Below are positions 46,186-57,148 of a stretch of DNA of 64,000 bases, piece after piece. Location: the NCBI RefSeq assembly GCF_949628265.1, contig NC_088790.1:18728545-18792544 (forward strand), given 5' to 3'. A program made the position numbers and the translations under genes. Numbering within the stretch: the first letter of the stretch is position 1; every line of letters starts with the position of its first letter. Under the pieces are notes generated by a model. That model did no database searches, was not told the origin of the DNA, and saw only the letters and a program-made list of their open reading frames with translations. This DNA comes from Cloeon dipterum (Eukaryota > Arthropoda > Insecta > Ephemeroptera > Baetidae).

Positions 46186-46457
46186 CGCTGGCCGCTGGCG
46201 ATGGCCCGGGAGACACGGGCCGCGCGGCCACGCGCGCCAGCCGCCCCCGCGGGGGCGGCGCCGGCCGTCGGGGGCGGATACGAGTGGCTCTTGACGTCCT
46301 TGAGCCAGGGACGCGGAGGCGGCTTCAGCAGGCTGGAGGCAGCCGGCGGCGGCGACAACCCCGGTGGCAGGCCGCGCACGGCTGGCAGCCGCCTCCGCGG
46401 CGGCCACTGGGGCCGGGGGAGGCGCGGCGAGCCGTCCGACCACCGCTCGCCCTCCAT
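46186..46457 (-). CDS. Candidate proline-rich first coding exon, possibly of SRPK
   Basis: This is a GC-rich open segment on the minus strand. It begins at ATG 46457 (MEGERWSDGSPRLPRPQ), or at 46625 in the same frame (MSGWCGARG). It ends at a good donor (CAGCG followed by GTAAGC) in phase 2. Phase 2 is what the first recognised SRPK exon, 32947, requires; joining them gives GQR then SEPWKSTEKTD. Vertebrate SRPK2 also starts with a proline-rich stretch. The assignment rests only on strand, phase and composition, and the intron would be 13 kb and would contain the membrane-protein gene at 37-38 kb. The opposite strand is open too (46,044-46,793), as GC-rich sequence often is. Confidence 0.3.
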
Positions 46458-47219
46458 CTGGCAGCTGTGTCCGCCACCCCGGCTGCTGCCGGGATTACTG
46501 ACACTGCTCGCCTGCCTGCCTGCCAGCCGCTCCGTGGTCGGAGGCGGGACCGCCTCCGAGCCCCGCGCATGCCCCAGTCCGCTGACCCTCGCACCACGAC
46601 CCCGCGCTCCACACCACCCGCTCATGTCTACATCGCGAGACCATTTTCCTGCCCAAAATATAAGCAATCTCTGCGGAAAATTCTATTTTTTCATACAAGG
46701 CCTACAATAAATAGCAATTTATTTAAAATAATTAGTTGGATATTTGCCCTTGACTCTGGCTGGAGTTATGGGCATATAGTCAAACAATTCTGATGAAGTT
46801 AATATAGCAGGGATAGCATTTATAAATTATGACTGTACAAAGCAGCAAAAAGTTCCAACTGCGACCTCTAATTTTGGATTTTTGCTACGAATTTTATCGT
46901 AAAATAAAATTATTTTAGTGATTTGGCTAGAAATTGGTAAAATTCGTCTGGTAAAAAAAAACATAAAATTCAAAGGTAGATTTTACGATGATATTCAACT
47001 AAATTAAGGAATGAGTGGCTACGAGTGAGAAGACTGCAGATAAAATTAAATCAAACGTTTTTGTGCTTTTCAGCGGACCCGCAAGCCTCCTCAGCAGTAT
47101 TCCACCTTCAAAACAAAATATTGACCACAGGACAAGCTTCAGAGCTTTAGAATTAAACTAATGTAGAAAAACCATGACAAAACAATTACGCTCACCCCCA
47201 ACAAGCATAAAAAGGAATT

Positions 47220-47294
47220 TTACCTTTCCTTCCGGAATAACGCACAGATCGCCAGGTAGACGAGCAGCGAGAGCATTAAATAGAACTGCAGCAT
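47220..47294 (-). CDS. Possible 24-residue transmembrane micropeptide or first exon
   Basis: A minus-strand ATG with a purine at -3 opens a 24-codon frame reading MLQFYLMLSLLVYLAICALF then RKER and a stop. It is almost entirely one hydrophobic helix followed by basic residues. The stop overlaps a possible donor (GAAAG followed by GTAAAA), so it could instead be the first exon of a larger gene. It lies in a small GC-rich island. No family match is claimed. Confidence 0.2.
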   Translation of the reverse strand: MLQFYLMLSLLVYLAICALFRKER

Positions 47295-47606
47295 GCTCTC
47301 CTAATCGACGATTGATCCCATTATCACAGTCACGAGCAAACAGACGCCTGGAGGAGTTTAGTTCCAAATTCAACTAAAGTCACGTCATCATTAAACTAAA
47401 TAAACACTAAGAGCAGAAATTATCAAGTCTCAACTGATTTTTCAAGGGCACGAAGAGATGCCCTCACTTCCCGCTGCCTTGACCCGACGACGAACTTGAA
47501 ATACTGACGCATACCGCGCGGCACCTGCGTTGCGCGGGTTGCAGAGCCACACAAATATTGGAAAACAAACAACAGAATGGTGTGCATTTTTAAACGAATC
47601 ATCTAC

Positions 47607-47612
47607 TTTATT
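47607..47612 (-). terminator. Candidate polyadenylation signal of porcupine
   Basis: A minus-strand AATAAA lies about 0.76 kb beyond the porcupine stop codon. No closer hexamer was noticed. Confidence 0.35.
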
Positions 47613-48367
47613 GATGAGCGCGTTCACATTATGATAACATGCTTTTCAAATAATCTGTTACAATGGCACTATAGAATAAAATAATACTAGTCTGGTAAAA
47701 TGCACAATATCTGGTCGGCAGTTTCCCGAACAATGATTAGTAGATAAATGCGACAAATCAGCACCACTTAATAGGCCTATTATTTTAAGTCTAGACCTAT
47801 GAAGATTACAGCAGGATAAGTCTGCGATTATTTGCACAAAACATACTGCTAATTTGAGGAAATGTTCAACGTTTTTACGTTAAAAAATAATATTAGTCCT
47901 AATTAAATCCTACCTCATGCAAAAACATGTAATAATTTTAGTGCTGGCACTCATAGAGAGCATGTTCATTATTTAGTAGTTAAAAGTTTTGGAGGATATT
48001 TTAATTCTACGCACTGACTACTCTTATTGCAATAAATGCATCGGTTCTGATCCTGATCTCAGAAAATGTCCAACATTCAATTCAATAGCTGTACAAATCC
48101 TTTCTATAAATGCTAGAAAAATGGATGGAAGTTCGTTAGGTCAGAAGTAGCTTCTACCGTTCATTCTCGCTGTCAAGATATGATTTTGTGCTTTGGCACT
48201 TTCCTGGGCAGTGCTACCCTCGACTAAATATTCGTCTAAAAAGGCTAAGTATGTATATCATCAAGTGTGCAAAATCCGCTTCAGTGGCGCGACGCGTGAT
48301 TTGGCTAGTTGGGTTTGCGCCTGGCCCTGCGCATAGGCACTGGGATGTTGTAGTACCAAACGTAGCA

Positions 48368-48848
48368 TCAAATCAGCAAGTGGAAGAGGAACGTGAAACC
48401 AGCCACCCAGTGGCTAGCATAGCTCAGGTGAGCCCACTTGGCAAGAGTGTGCTTGTAAGAGTATCCCTCCTCCTGAGACAAGCACGCAAAACCAACCAAA
48501 ATTAATGATATACTTCAGATGCTATTTGCCTGTAAGGTTGAATGGTTACAGTTTGCATAAAAAAATGGGAACCAAAATAATATGGAAACCCTTTCTTGAT
48601 TTTAAGTCTATATAATTAATGTATTTTAATGTATTTGACCAAAGCAAGAATTAAAAAAGAACGAAGAAAAAACTAGAACAATGCAGTTGTTTTAATTTAG
48701 CAAGCCAAAATTGATTAAATAAAGGATTTTCCATTTCAAAGTAGATCCCAACACACTGGAAATTTCGATCTTCTGAACTAAAGACCCATGACGCCCATGA
48801 CTGACAAAATGGATCAGCCAAATGTAAAAATATTTCAATTTTAGTTCT

Positions 48849-48894
<46 letters not shown>

Positions 48895-50806
48895 CTTATG
48901 AGTGATGCTAAGTTAAAATTAAAAACACATACCTGAATTTCTGTGGAATCAAACATGACTCCTAAGTAAATGAGGTGGAAGAAAGCAAGAATTCCAAATC
49001 CAATGTTTGCTAGCAGCACAATTAGTTTGGTCTCCTTGTGCGTGTGGGGGCAGTTGGCACGACACGGCTTCGAAAGGATGCAGGCATTGAAGACCGAGGC
49101 CAGCTTTTGCCGCAGCATGAATTCAACGTATGTGTACACGCCCAGAGAGAGCAGGACCGCCGCCAGCTGGAAGTTGATCCCGTGAAGCAGAGAGCTGACG
49201 GCGTATGTGCAAATGATGGCCACGAAGCTGCCAAACGGGCGCGTTGTTCGAAAAACGTCTGAAACGACAAATCAGAGGGAGTCAGAGAGAGTTGTAATTG
49301 GCATGTGCTTTTTAGTGGTATGATATTGATCTTTCAATTAATGAAACGTGAAAATCTTATCTGAGAAAAAACTGTAGAACTTGAAAGAGGTATAAGGATG
49401 AACTAAATCTCTAGTTTTCAAGAAAATCATTAAAGATTCATTTAAATCTAGAAATTTATCATAAATTCCTCATCCAACCAGTAAAATAACACTTACATTG
49501 TTTTAAAAATGTGTGCATTGGCATGCTCCAGTAGACGACGACCTGGACCAGAGACCTCGGGATTTCAATATGGTGCGGTCTGGAGACTGGCACGCTCCAG
49601 GTCAAGTCCTCTTGCAGTCCATAGCCTGCCATCAAAGCAGACGCTTCCGACACGAAAGATACAAAGTAGTGACTAGAGCGGAAGGAAACTGCGTCTCGAT
49701 AGGCGGTCCACCATCTGCAGTTGACGAGGGTAATTAATAATTGCAACCATGGGATATTCGGACCAGAGCTAAATGAGACAAAAAAATTCACCTCCAAGCA
49801 TCATCGGGAATCAGCCAGCTTATCCAGCACATTGAGACAGTCAAGAACAAAAATGCCATTGCTAAGCTCAATAAAATTCTCCACAGCCATTGCAAGTTCT
49901 ACAAAATCAAATCCATTGAAAGCGATTTTCTTGATATTTTCTGCAATTTTTTCTTAAAGTAACTTACAAATACGGGCTTTTTGTAAACTGCCAGGTAGTC
50001 CCTGAAAGGAACCCAGGGTCCGAAAATGCATGTGCCTACAGAGAAAATGTAGCCAGCGAATTCCACAGGAGATGGCAAGGTGCGTTGTGTGCCCATTTCC
50101 ATGTCAAACGCTAGTGAGATCACCTAAAATGATAATAAAACATGAACAAAACAGCTTGTACTTATTCCCCAGGTTCCATACCTTCATAACAACAATCATG
50201 TGGGCACCCCTGATTTTGTGCCACTCAGTCTTTTTCACAAGCAAAAACTCACTGCAATAGTTACAAAATTTATAAGTTTTAAACTACACACAATTTCCCC
50301 CTGAACTCTTACCAAAGGATGGAGATAACAATGCAAGAGACACTGGTAACAACACCAACCCACTTGTTGAGGGAGAAAGAAGTGAAGAAGAGGATCAGGT
50401 AGAAAATGATCCCTAGCACTAAGACATAATGGGCTGTGGATCCAAAAAAGAAATTGAGAACCAGCAGCCCACTCGCAGCTGAAATGGCATGGCACGCAAC
50501 CACTGGAAGTTTTACTGGAAATGCAATTATTGTGAAAATTTTACCACTCTAATGCTAATTAGTAATTAAAATTATACCTGTTTGTGTGGTGATTCTAAAG
50601 ATAAAGCACCAAAGGAGAAGATAAGCGACGTGAACAATGCCTTCGGACACACTGGGCAAAAGGCAAAGGCTGTACAATTCAGACAGGGACACTCCTGCAC
50701 CCTCCTCCTCGTCCGACCAGCCGTCTGAATGTGGATAGCCTTGCTCGTAGCTGCCGTAATAGTCTTCCTCAAAGTTTTCATTTTCATAATCAGAAAAGTC
50801 TTCCAT
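48368..50806 (-). CDS. por: Porcupine, Wnt O-palmitoleoyltransferase (MBOAT family), 8 exons
   Basis: Porcupine is an ER multi-pass acyltransferase that attaches palmitoleate to a conserved Wnt serine, which Wnt needs for secretion and receptor binding. Exons 50806-50578, 50514-50313, 50251-50182, 50123-49968, 49898-49792, 49714-49497, 49258-48933 and 48472-48368 join to 470 residues (human 461). The N-terminus is acidic (MEDFSDYENENFEEDYYG). Hallmark segments are MKVISLAFDMEMG, LPSPVEFAGYIFSVGTCIFGPW, FRSSHYFVSFVSEASALMAG, SRPHHIEIPRSLVQVV, and SSLLHGINFQLAAVLLSLG with the MBOAT catalytic His near residue 353. Next come LSKPCRANCPH, HLIYLGVMFD and the C-terminal KWAHLSYASHWV. Where human has WLNNYVF this protein has FLKQYVF. 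The gene diverges from NitFhit. No defect was seen. Confidence 0.95.
48850..48889 (+). repeat. A40 homopolymer in porcupine intron 7
   Basis: This is an uninterrupted run of 40 A. It could be the tail of a short retroelement, since TTAGTTCTC precedes it and GAGAACTTA follows it as an inverted match. It could equally be slippage. No element body was recognised. Confidence 0.85.
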
Positions 50807-51316
50807 CGCGATTTTATATTAGCAACCCTGCGAAAATTAACTCACTTTTATGAATGAAAACTTAAATTAAATTTAATAAATCTCCTCTCAGCACAATAAA
50901 AAAAATACAAATTTATCTACGGAACGGTCTTATTTACCTTTAATTTAGCTGTCAATATGTATGTTCAGAGGCCGGTTCTGGGAGCGACGCCCGATTTCAC
51001 GAAGCAGCTTTGCAGGTAAAACGAGTAAAACGACATAATTCCTGCTAGGGAAATCCCAATTTCTCTGTATAATTCGTATCAATTGCTTTCTTGCGTGTTG
51101 TATACACACGGATTACTAGTGTATTATTTGCAGGCGCAATGGATTACTGGCTCTGGGGCACTGCAGCAGCAGCAGCGAGCTTTTCGCCTGCTCTTCGCTG
51201 CAAGGGGGCGTGGCTTGATCTTCAGCTGGCAACCAAAACAAAGGCTTAGACTTCGACCGTTCCTGTTCGCCCTGCTTGTCACAAGAAGATTTCACCAAAT
51301 TATATTATCGCAATTA
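50807..51316. promoter_or_regulatory. Shared divergent promoter region of porcupine and NitFhit
   Basis: Only 510 bases separate the two start codons on opposite strands. The left half is AT-rich. The right half (about 51,140-51,260) is GC-richer with a CAG run. A bidirectional promoter is inferred from the spacing; transcription starts cannot be placed. Confidence 0.5.
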
Positions 51317-53747
51317 ATGAGTCGACCAGCTCAAATTCTACTGTCCGCTGTAAGAAAAATGTCACACAAAACAAGGATCGCTGTGTGTCAAATCAACGCG
51401 AAGGCTGACAAGGAGGAGAATTTCAATATTTGCAAGAGCTTGATTGAGGAGGCTGCCAACGCTAAAGCTCAGGTTTGTTTTTTATTATAATGGACTCACG
51501 CTATCCGCTCACTTAACACTTCTCGGTGTTTGATGGGAAGAATCAATGTTTTTGCCCGAGAAGTGTTAGTTTCTCGAAAAGTGTGAGAGTCCTCCATTAT
51601 ATGCACATTTCTCTATTTTTGACCTTTTGCATCAGAAACATTTTTGCAGATGGTGTTTCTTCCGGAGGCTTGCGACTACATTGCTGAAAGTAAGGAAGAA
51701 ACCTTGAAGCTGTCTGAACCTTTGAACGGCACCCTGATAGGACAGTACCAGACTCTTGCTAAAAAATTAGGAATCTGGCTCTCTCTGGGGGGTTTTCACG
51801 AGCGAACGGAAAATGACAAGATGCATGTGGCGCATGTCATTTTCAACAGCAAAGGAGAGATCGTTTCGGTTTACAGAAAAGCCCATCTCTTTGCTTTTGG
51901 TGCTCTTGATGAATCCAAATATATTGTACCAGGTAAAATTAAAATTGATAATTTCGTTACATATATTTTCAAACACTTATTGAGGGTTTCTATAATTTTC
52001 AATCAAATAATTTTTTGAAGGAAAATTTCAGAAAAATATAATTGTGGATTGTTCTCCTGTGTGATCAAATTTATTTTCCTCTTTGCTCTGAAAGAGTTGA
52101 TTCAGATAGTAAAATGCAGTACATAAAAAATCCAAAATCATTTGAAGCTGCTCTTGATTTGTCATTGCAAATTTAGTTCGAACATTTCAGAAATTTTATT
52201 TTATTTTTCTTGCTCTCGCAGGTTCAAAGGTGGAGGAGCCAGTTGAAACTCCTGTAGGCAAACTTGGCCTATTGATTTGCTATGACCTGCGGTTCCCGGA
52301 AATTAGTTTGCAGCTGCTATCAAAAGGAGCCGAGATTCTTACCTTTCCCTCGGCATTCACGGCAGCCACTGGACAATCACACTGGGAATCCCTGTTGCGG
52401 GCGAGGGCTATAGAGACTCAATCATACGTGGTGGCTGCTGCCCAGACAGGTTGTCACGGTGGCAATAGGAACTCCTATGGCCACGCCATGGTAGTTGACC
52501 CTTGGGGCGCTGTTGTGGCTCAGTGCTCTGAAGGAACGGGACTCGCCCTCGCGCAGGTGAGTTCCTTTTAATGTTTCATGAAAAATTGAAATTGGTTATA
52601 ATTTCCACGCTTTAATTGTTATCTCATAAATAAACTTTAGCTTTCGTTTCAAATTTTTAAGCGTGACATTATTTGATAACGTCCACACTTTTATTTTTTT
52701 TTCATCGATTTTCTTATTTATTATGGCATTTTGTTTGAGTCAAAATAATTATTTTTACCGAGGACCCCTATCCTCCATATGACCCAACAACATAAAATCA
52801 GGAAAATCGACGAACAAAAATTTTAAAATTCCAGATGATATCAGAAGAGACCCAACCATAAAAAGTTGATGAAAGAATATATTTGTTTTTTAAATTGTGC
52901 AAAAATGAATTATATAAAAAAAAATTAGAAAATAAAAATGTCAGCGAAAATTTGCAGTTTGAAGCGTAATTTTTCTACTTTTCATATTTTTTGTAGGTTT
53001 CGGTATTAGAGTGAGAGTTAGTGTTGTTATCTGGATTTCAGATTGATTTGGAATCCTTGAAGTCGATAAGAACCAGAATGCCAGTCGTTGAACACCGACG
53101 GCCGGATTTGTATCCCACCGACCTGCGAGGACCAGTGCACTCCCCAGCAAATGAGGAGATATTCACCTTTGGTCAGGTTAAGGTGCTAGGAGCGTCTGTT
53201 GTGGCAAAAACCGCCCTGACCATCGCATTCACCAACAAGAAATGTGTAGTTCCTGGCCGTATCCTTTGATTAAACTAAAGTTAGGCGTTAGGCCCACGTT
53301 GATGATTCATTTCCTTTACAAATACGCTCTGTAGATATGCTTTTGGCTCCAATCCGTGTGGCAGAGAGGCTCAATGACCTGACACCTGTTGAAATTGCAG
53401 ACCTGTTTCAGTTGGCTCGAAAAATACAGCACGTGATGGAAAAAATTCATGGAGCGTCTTCTTCGACTCTAGCCGTGCAAGATGGGCCAGAGGCTGGACG
53501 GACAATCAAGGTTTTAATTTCCACTGTCTTTGCAATCAAATTTTAACCAATACTTTCTCAGCACGTTCATGTTCATGTGATGCCAAGAAAAAAGGACGAC
53601 TTTAAATGGAATGATGAGGTTTATCGTGAACTGGCGAAGCATGACAAACCGGAAGACACAGGGAGATGGAGAACTGAAGAAGAAATGGCAGATGAAGCAA
53701 AAAGCATTAGATTGGTTTTCAGAGAATGTGGATTCTTTGATAGCTAA
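51317..53747 (+). CDS. NitFhit: NitFhit: nitrilase-Fhit fusion, 6 exons
   Basis: The protein fuses a nitrilase-family amidase (Nit1, which deaminates glutathione) to FHIT (diadenosine triphosphate hydrolase, tumour suppressor in mammals). Exons 51317-51472, 51650-51932, 52222-52556, 53042-53258, 53335-53510 and 53562-53747 give 450 residues, close to fly and worm NitFhit. The nitrilase triad is Glu58 (FLPEAC), Lys129 (YRKAHL) and Cys166 ([11 protein letters not shown]). The join is near [14 protein letters not shown], and FHIT then starts at [12 protein letters not shown]. The HIT motif HVHVHV is at about 389-394, preceded by [13 protein letters not shown]. The C-terminus [12 protein letters not shown] is complete. 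The start at 51,317 gives a short basic leader ([14 protein letters not shown]) that may target mitochondria. A second ATG at 51,359 (MSHKTR) has better context and gives a cytosolic form. The last intron is only 51 bases. Exons 5 and 6 are duplicated downstream. Confidence 0.96.
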
Positions 53748-53766
53748 CAGCTTATATTTTCTATAT

Positions 53767-53772
53767 AATAAA
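53767..53772 (+). terminator. AATAAA polyadenylation signal of NitFhit
   Basis: The hexamer lies 20 bases past the NitFhit stop. It is also present in the duplicated copy near 57,582. Confidence 0.65.
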
Positions 53773-54839
53773 CTGATCTATATTTTCACCTCTCGGTGTA
53801 ATTTCCAGCTAAACTTTGCCTTTCGGCTTGTACAAGCGTTGCGGTACTTTTACTTTATTTTTAAAATCGGTAGGAAGTCGAGTTGAACAGTGTGCTAAGT
53901 TAATTAGGACTACACATTCAAATTTTATTTACTTTCTAACATAAATCAAGTTTAATAATTTTATTGTGATTCTTGTGATTTTTAGTTAGTATTATAATGA
54001 CTTATTAAAACAACTTTTTAATGGACTAAATTTGACAATATTTTTTAACTCGGCAGCTTCAAAATATAAGATTGGGTGAATTTCCAAATTTCAGTGCCTT
54101 GCCTATAACACAGTTAAAAAGCATTTTTTTTTGTTTTGTTAAAACGCCCTTGAAGTGTACTTCTTATTGGAAACAATAAATAATAGCTCATCATAAAAGT
54201 AACAGGAAGAGTTTCACACCACGCTATTTTGGGCCATTGGCCCATTTTCACGCGGCGTTGCAGGAAGTCTGCCTGCATATATTTATATATGTGCAGTAAA
54301 CTAAACACATAATAGTGCAGCATTTTGATTTTAGGTGTAGTTTCAATAAGTTACGCATAAAAAAGAAAAATCCTTTTTTCACGCGTTTTCAAACAAACGT
54401 TAGGTATTTACAAAAGGCATACAAAAATAGGAAAAATACATAAAAATTATAAAAAATATTGAAATATTTATATTTAATATAATGTTCAATTAATCCTGTT
54501 ATTTAATTTTTAAAATGGTGGCACTTCATAGCATCAATATAATAGGATTCCCACACGTCGACCTGCGTTCTCATATTTAATGCCTTTGTATGCATCTTGC
54601 CTACCAGCAGTGGAAATGAGTGGAGAAAAGACGCGAGCAGGCGGCAGGCGAAAAGACCAAAAGGAGCGTTCTGAGAATGAAAAGAAAGGAGCAAGGCGAA
54701 GCGAATGGAATGAACGCGGTGGCGGCAACATCATCTATCCCGCCGCCTGTCACGTGACCAGGCAAGAGATACAAACAGTCAGAAGCAAGGTGGCTGCTAT
54801 CGAAGGTTGGCTACGCGTGGTATTTGTTGATCTTGCGAG

Positions 54840-55242
54840 ATGCAGCAGGAGAGCGCCGAATCTTCGGCCAAGGAGGCTTCGCCTAAGCAGGAAAATCCGT
54901 CTCCCGCCCGACAGCAGGAGAACGGCGGCGCCGACGAGCCTCCCCCGCCGCCGCCGCCACAGCAGCATCCGCCGCCAACGCAGCCCCCGGGGAGCGTCGA
55001 AGCGCCCGCCAACGGGGCACCGAGCCCCCGCGAGCCCGAGGAGGGACAACCTCTGCCGAGCAATGTGCTGCCTAAGCAGCAGCAGCAACAGCAGAACAAC
55101 GAGTTTCTGCAGCAGCAAAGCAAGATTTTTGTCTTTTCGACGTCGCTGGCCAACCAAGGTGCCGAGGCTGTAATCCAGAGGCAATTTCCGTCCATCATTT
55201 CCTTCCACTGCGCCCAACCAGGCACGAAGCAAGTATCTTGAG
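54840..55242 (+). pseudogene. Copy-A BCL9 first coding exon, frameshifted by one base
   Basis: This exon is nearly identical to the one at 58,894: MQQESAES start, proline run, polyQ, and the HD1 stretch KIFVFSTSLANQGAEAV. One extra A at about 55,231-55,232 changes GTKQYLE into GTKQVS followed by a stop, so the original donor (GAG, GTAATA) is no longer in frame. The insertion places a GT directly after CAA (CAA then GTATCT). If used as a donor this would keep frame with exon 60,610 and lose only YLE. It is therefore either dead or a rescued alternative first exon, and dead is more likely since copy B is intact and closer. Confidence 0.7.
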
Positions 55243-55350
55243 GTAATATTCAACATTTCGGTTGATTTTCGTATGTGATTTTTAAAAAATTAAATCGTCT
55301 TTGCAACATACTAGCATTAGTTAAATCATAATTTTGCGTCAAGTTTGACG

Positions 55351-56272
55351 TCGTCAACTGGTCTGAAATGCACGGCCTGAAACTCAATCCACGCAAAACA
55401 AAGGTGCTGTTAGTGGGCTCTGAGCGGCAACACTCCCGCGTACAGCTCGACTCAATCGGTAAAGTTAAAATTAAAGACAATGAAATTCAATTTAGCGATG
55501 AGATTGAGTTGCGAGAGGTTGAATTCGAGTTCAGCGAAAATGTGAAAAACCTAGGCATCGTTTTTGATAAAACCCTCTCCTGGCATGGCCAAGTTTCGCG
55601 AATTTTTCAAAGAGTTTACGGCACCTTAAAAAACTTACAAAAATTTTAGAAGCGTAACCCCAGAGAAAATAAGAGTGCAACTTGTTAAGAGTTTAATCCT
55701 GCCCCATTTTGACTATGGCGATATTGTGTGTTGTAATCTCAGTACCTGTCAATTAAATAAGCTACAAATACTGCAGAATAATGTAATTCGTTATATTTAT
55801 AATGTTAAACGTGGCCAAAAACTGTCTGATCTCTATAAAAAATGTCAAATATTAAATGTAGTCGATAGGAGAAATCTGCACTTGTTAGTGCAGACACACA
55901 AAATTCTGTACAAAAATTGTCCGCCTTATCTGTGCCATTTAGCAACCAAAATGTACGATGTAAATCTTTTTGGCAGGACAAGAGCGCATCAAATGAAACT
56001 ACTGGCCCCATTTGTAAGTGTTGAAGTGCCCGAAAACTGTTTTCAAGTGCAGAGCTACCGCCTCTGGAACAATCTTCCGCCGAATTTGTGTCTCAACGGA
56101 AACCAAAGTGCATTCAAGGAATTTTTAAAAGAACAGTACCTCAAGAAATATTGAATCACCTCTCTTTTATACATTTATACAATTATGTTCAAACTGATAT
56201 TATTTTGTCTGGATATGGCAATGTATGGGGAAAAATAGCCCTGCAGAACCATAATAAAGATTACTTTGAAAC
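55351..56272 (+). mobile_element. 5'-truncated non-LTR retrotransposon fragment (reverse transcriptase C-terminus)
   Basis: Translation gives the end of a LINE reverse transcriptase. It begins inside the palm/thumb part (HGLKLNPRKTKVLLVGS, VKNLGIVFDKTLSW), shifts frame near 55,645, then continues LVKSLILPHFDYGDIVCCNL, LQILQNNVIRYIYNVKRG and CFQVQSYRLWNNLPPNL to a stop at 56,154. The empty site in copy B near 59,405 (TTTGACGT then AAAGTGCCC) shows the boundaries. No clear target-site duplication. Jockey-like in style; the clade is not certain. Confidence 0.85.
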
Positions 56273-56411
56273 TAAAGTGCCCAGGTACTGGCAGTATAAA
56301 TTGGCGAAACCTTTCTGGAAAATTGATCAAAACAATCTAGCATTACCGCAATGGTGTGGGATTAATTTTTAATTGATTCGTTGGGAGCAATGAATAAGAA
56401 TGATTGGTCTT

Positions 56412-56956
56412 CAGATTCAGATTGTATTTTATTTTTGTTTAAGTCGATATTTACATTTGTGACTTATTAAAAACACGTCATACTAAGCCTAACTATACAA
56501 CAAAATATTGCTATACATAAGCTATTATTCTAATGCAAAATCACAGACATAATATTCAGAAAGATTATAGAATTGGTGTTGCATGACAATTCTCTTAATA
56601 GATTTAAGAAATAGTTGATCGTCCAACATCATTTTGAATTCAACTGGTAAAGCATTAAAAAGTCGTGGGATCATGATTGTTGGGCTTTGATTAGATATGG
56701 AGAGAGAACACGGCGCTACATAGAGATCATTGGGACTAACATTTTTGCCTACAAAACGCGTATTGGGTCTATCAACTGGCTTGTCCTGCGCTAATGCAAA
56801 TTTACTCCTATTTTTTATCAGGTATTTCATACATTCGAAAATATACAATGAGTACACAGTCATAATTTCATATTTTTTGAACAGTGGCCGGCAAGAGTCG
56901 AGGGCACGGTTTTTCCTCCAGTATCTCATACCAGCCATAGCTCTAACAACTCTCTT
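56412..56956 (-). mobile_element. Second non-LTR retrotransposon fragment, inverted
   Basis: On the minus strand an open frame (56,938-56,525) reads CRPLFKKYEIMTVYSLYIFE and IMIPRLFNALPVEFK, the extreme C-terminus typical of insect LINE reverse transcriptases. It differs from the neighbouring fragment. The element is absent from copy B at about 59,541. TCTT flanks it on both sides (56,408-56,411 and 56,953-56,956), a likely short target-site duplication. The 3' end carries a doubled AATCTG. Confidence 0.8.
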
Positions 56957-57148
56957 GTTAATCTATAATAATTTTCAGTTCGCTCCTCACTTTTTCATTT
57001 GAAAAGAGAAAGCTGATTAAGGAACATAGCAAAAAAAAACTCCAGGAGAACTAAAAACTTTGAATCTAAAAATTAAAATATTTGTCTCAAACTCTAAACT
57101 CTCTCTTGATTGATCATATTAAATCCAGATTTAAAAATTTCTCTGTAG

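Larger units (their letters stand above)
53327..57143. repeat. Tandem duplication, copy A
   Basis: This copy starts 8 bases before NitFhit exon 5 and runs through that gene's 3' end, the intergenic DNA and a BCL9 first-exon copy to AAATTTCTC. The same sequence, highly similar over its length, restarts at 57,141. Breakpoints share CTC (53,327-53,329, 57,141-57,143, 59,712-59,714). Copy A is longer than copy B because of two retrotransposon fragments, and lacks about 200 bases upstream of the BCL9 ATG. Confidence 0.92.

Noticed and set aside
46044-46793. 249-codon plus-strand frame in the GC-rich island
   Set aside because: Its Arg/Gly/Pro-rich translation is that expected from GC-rich DNA. 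The minus strand offers a better case, with a good donor and a phase match to SRPK.
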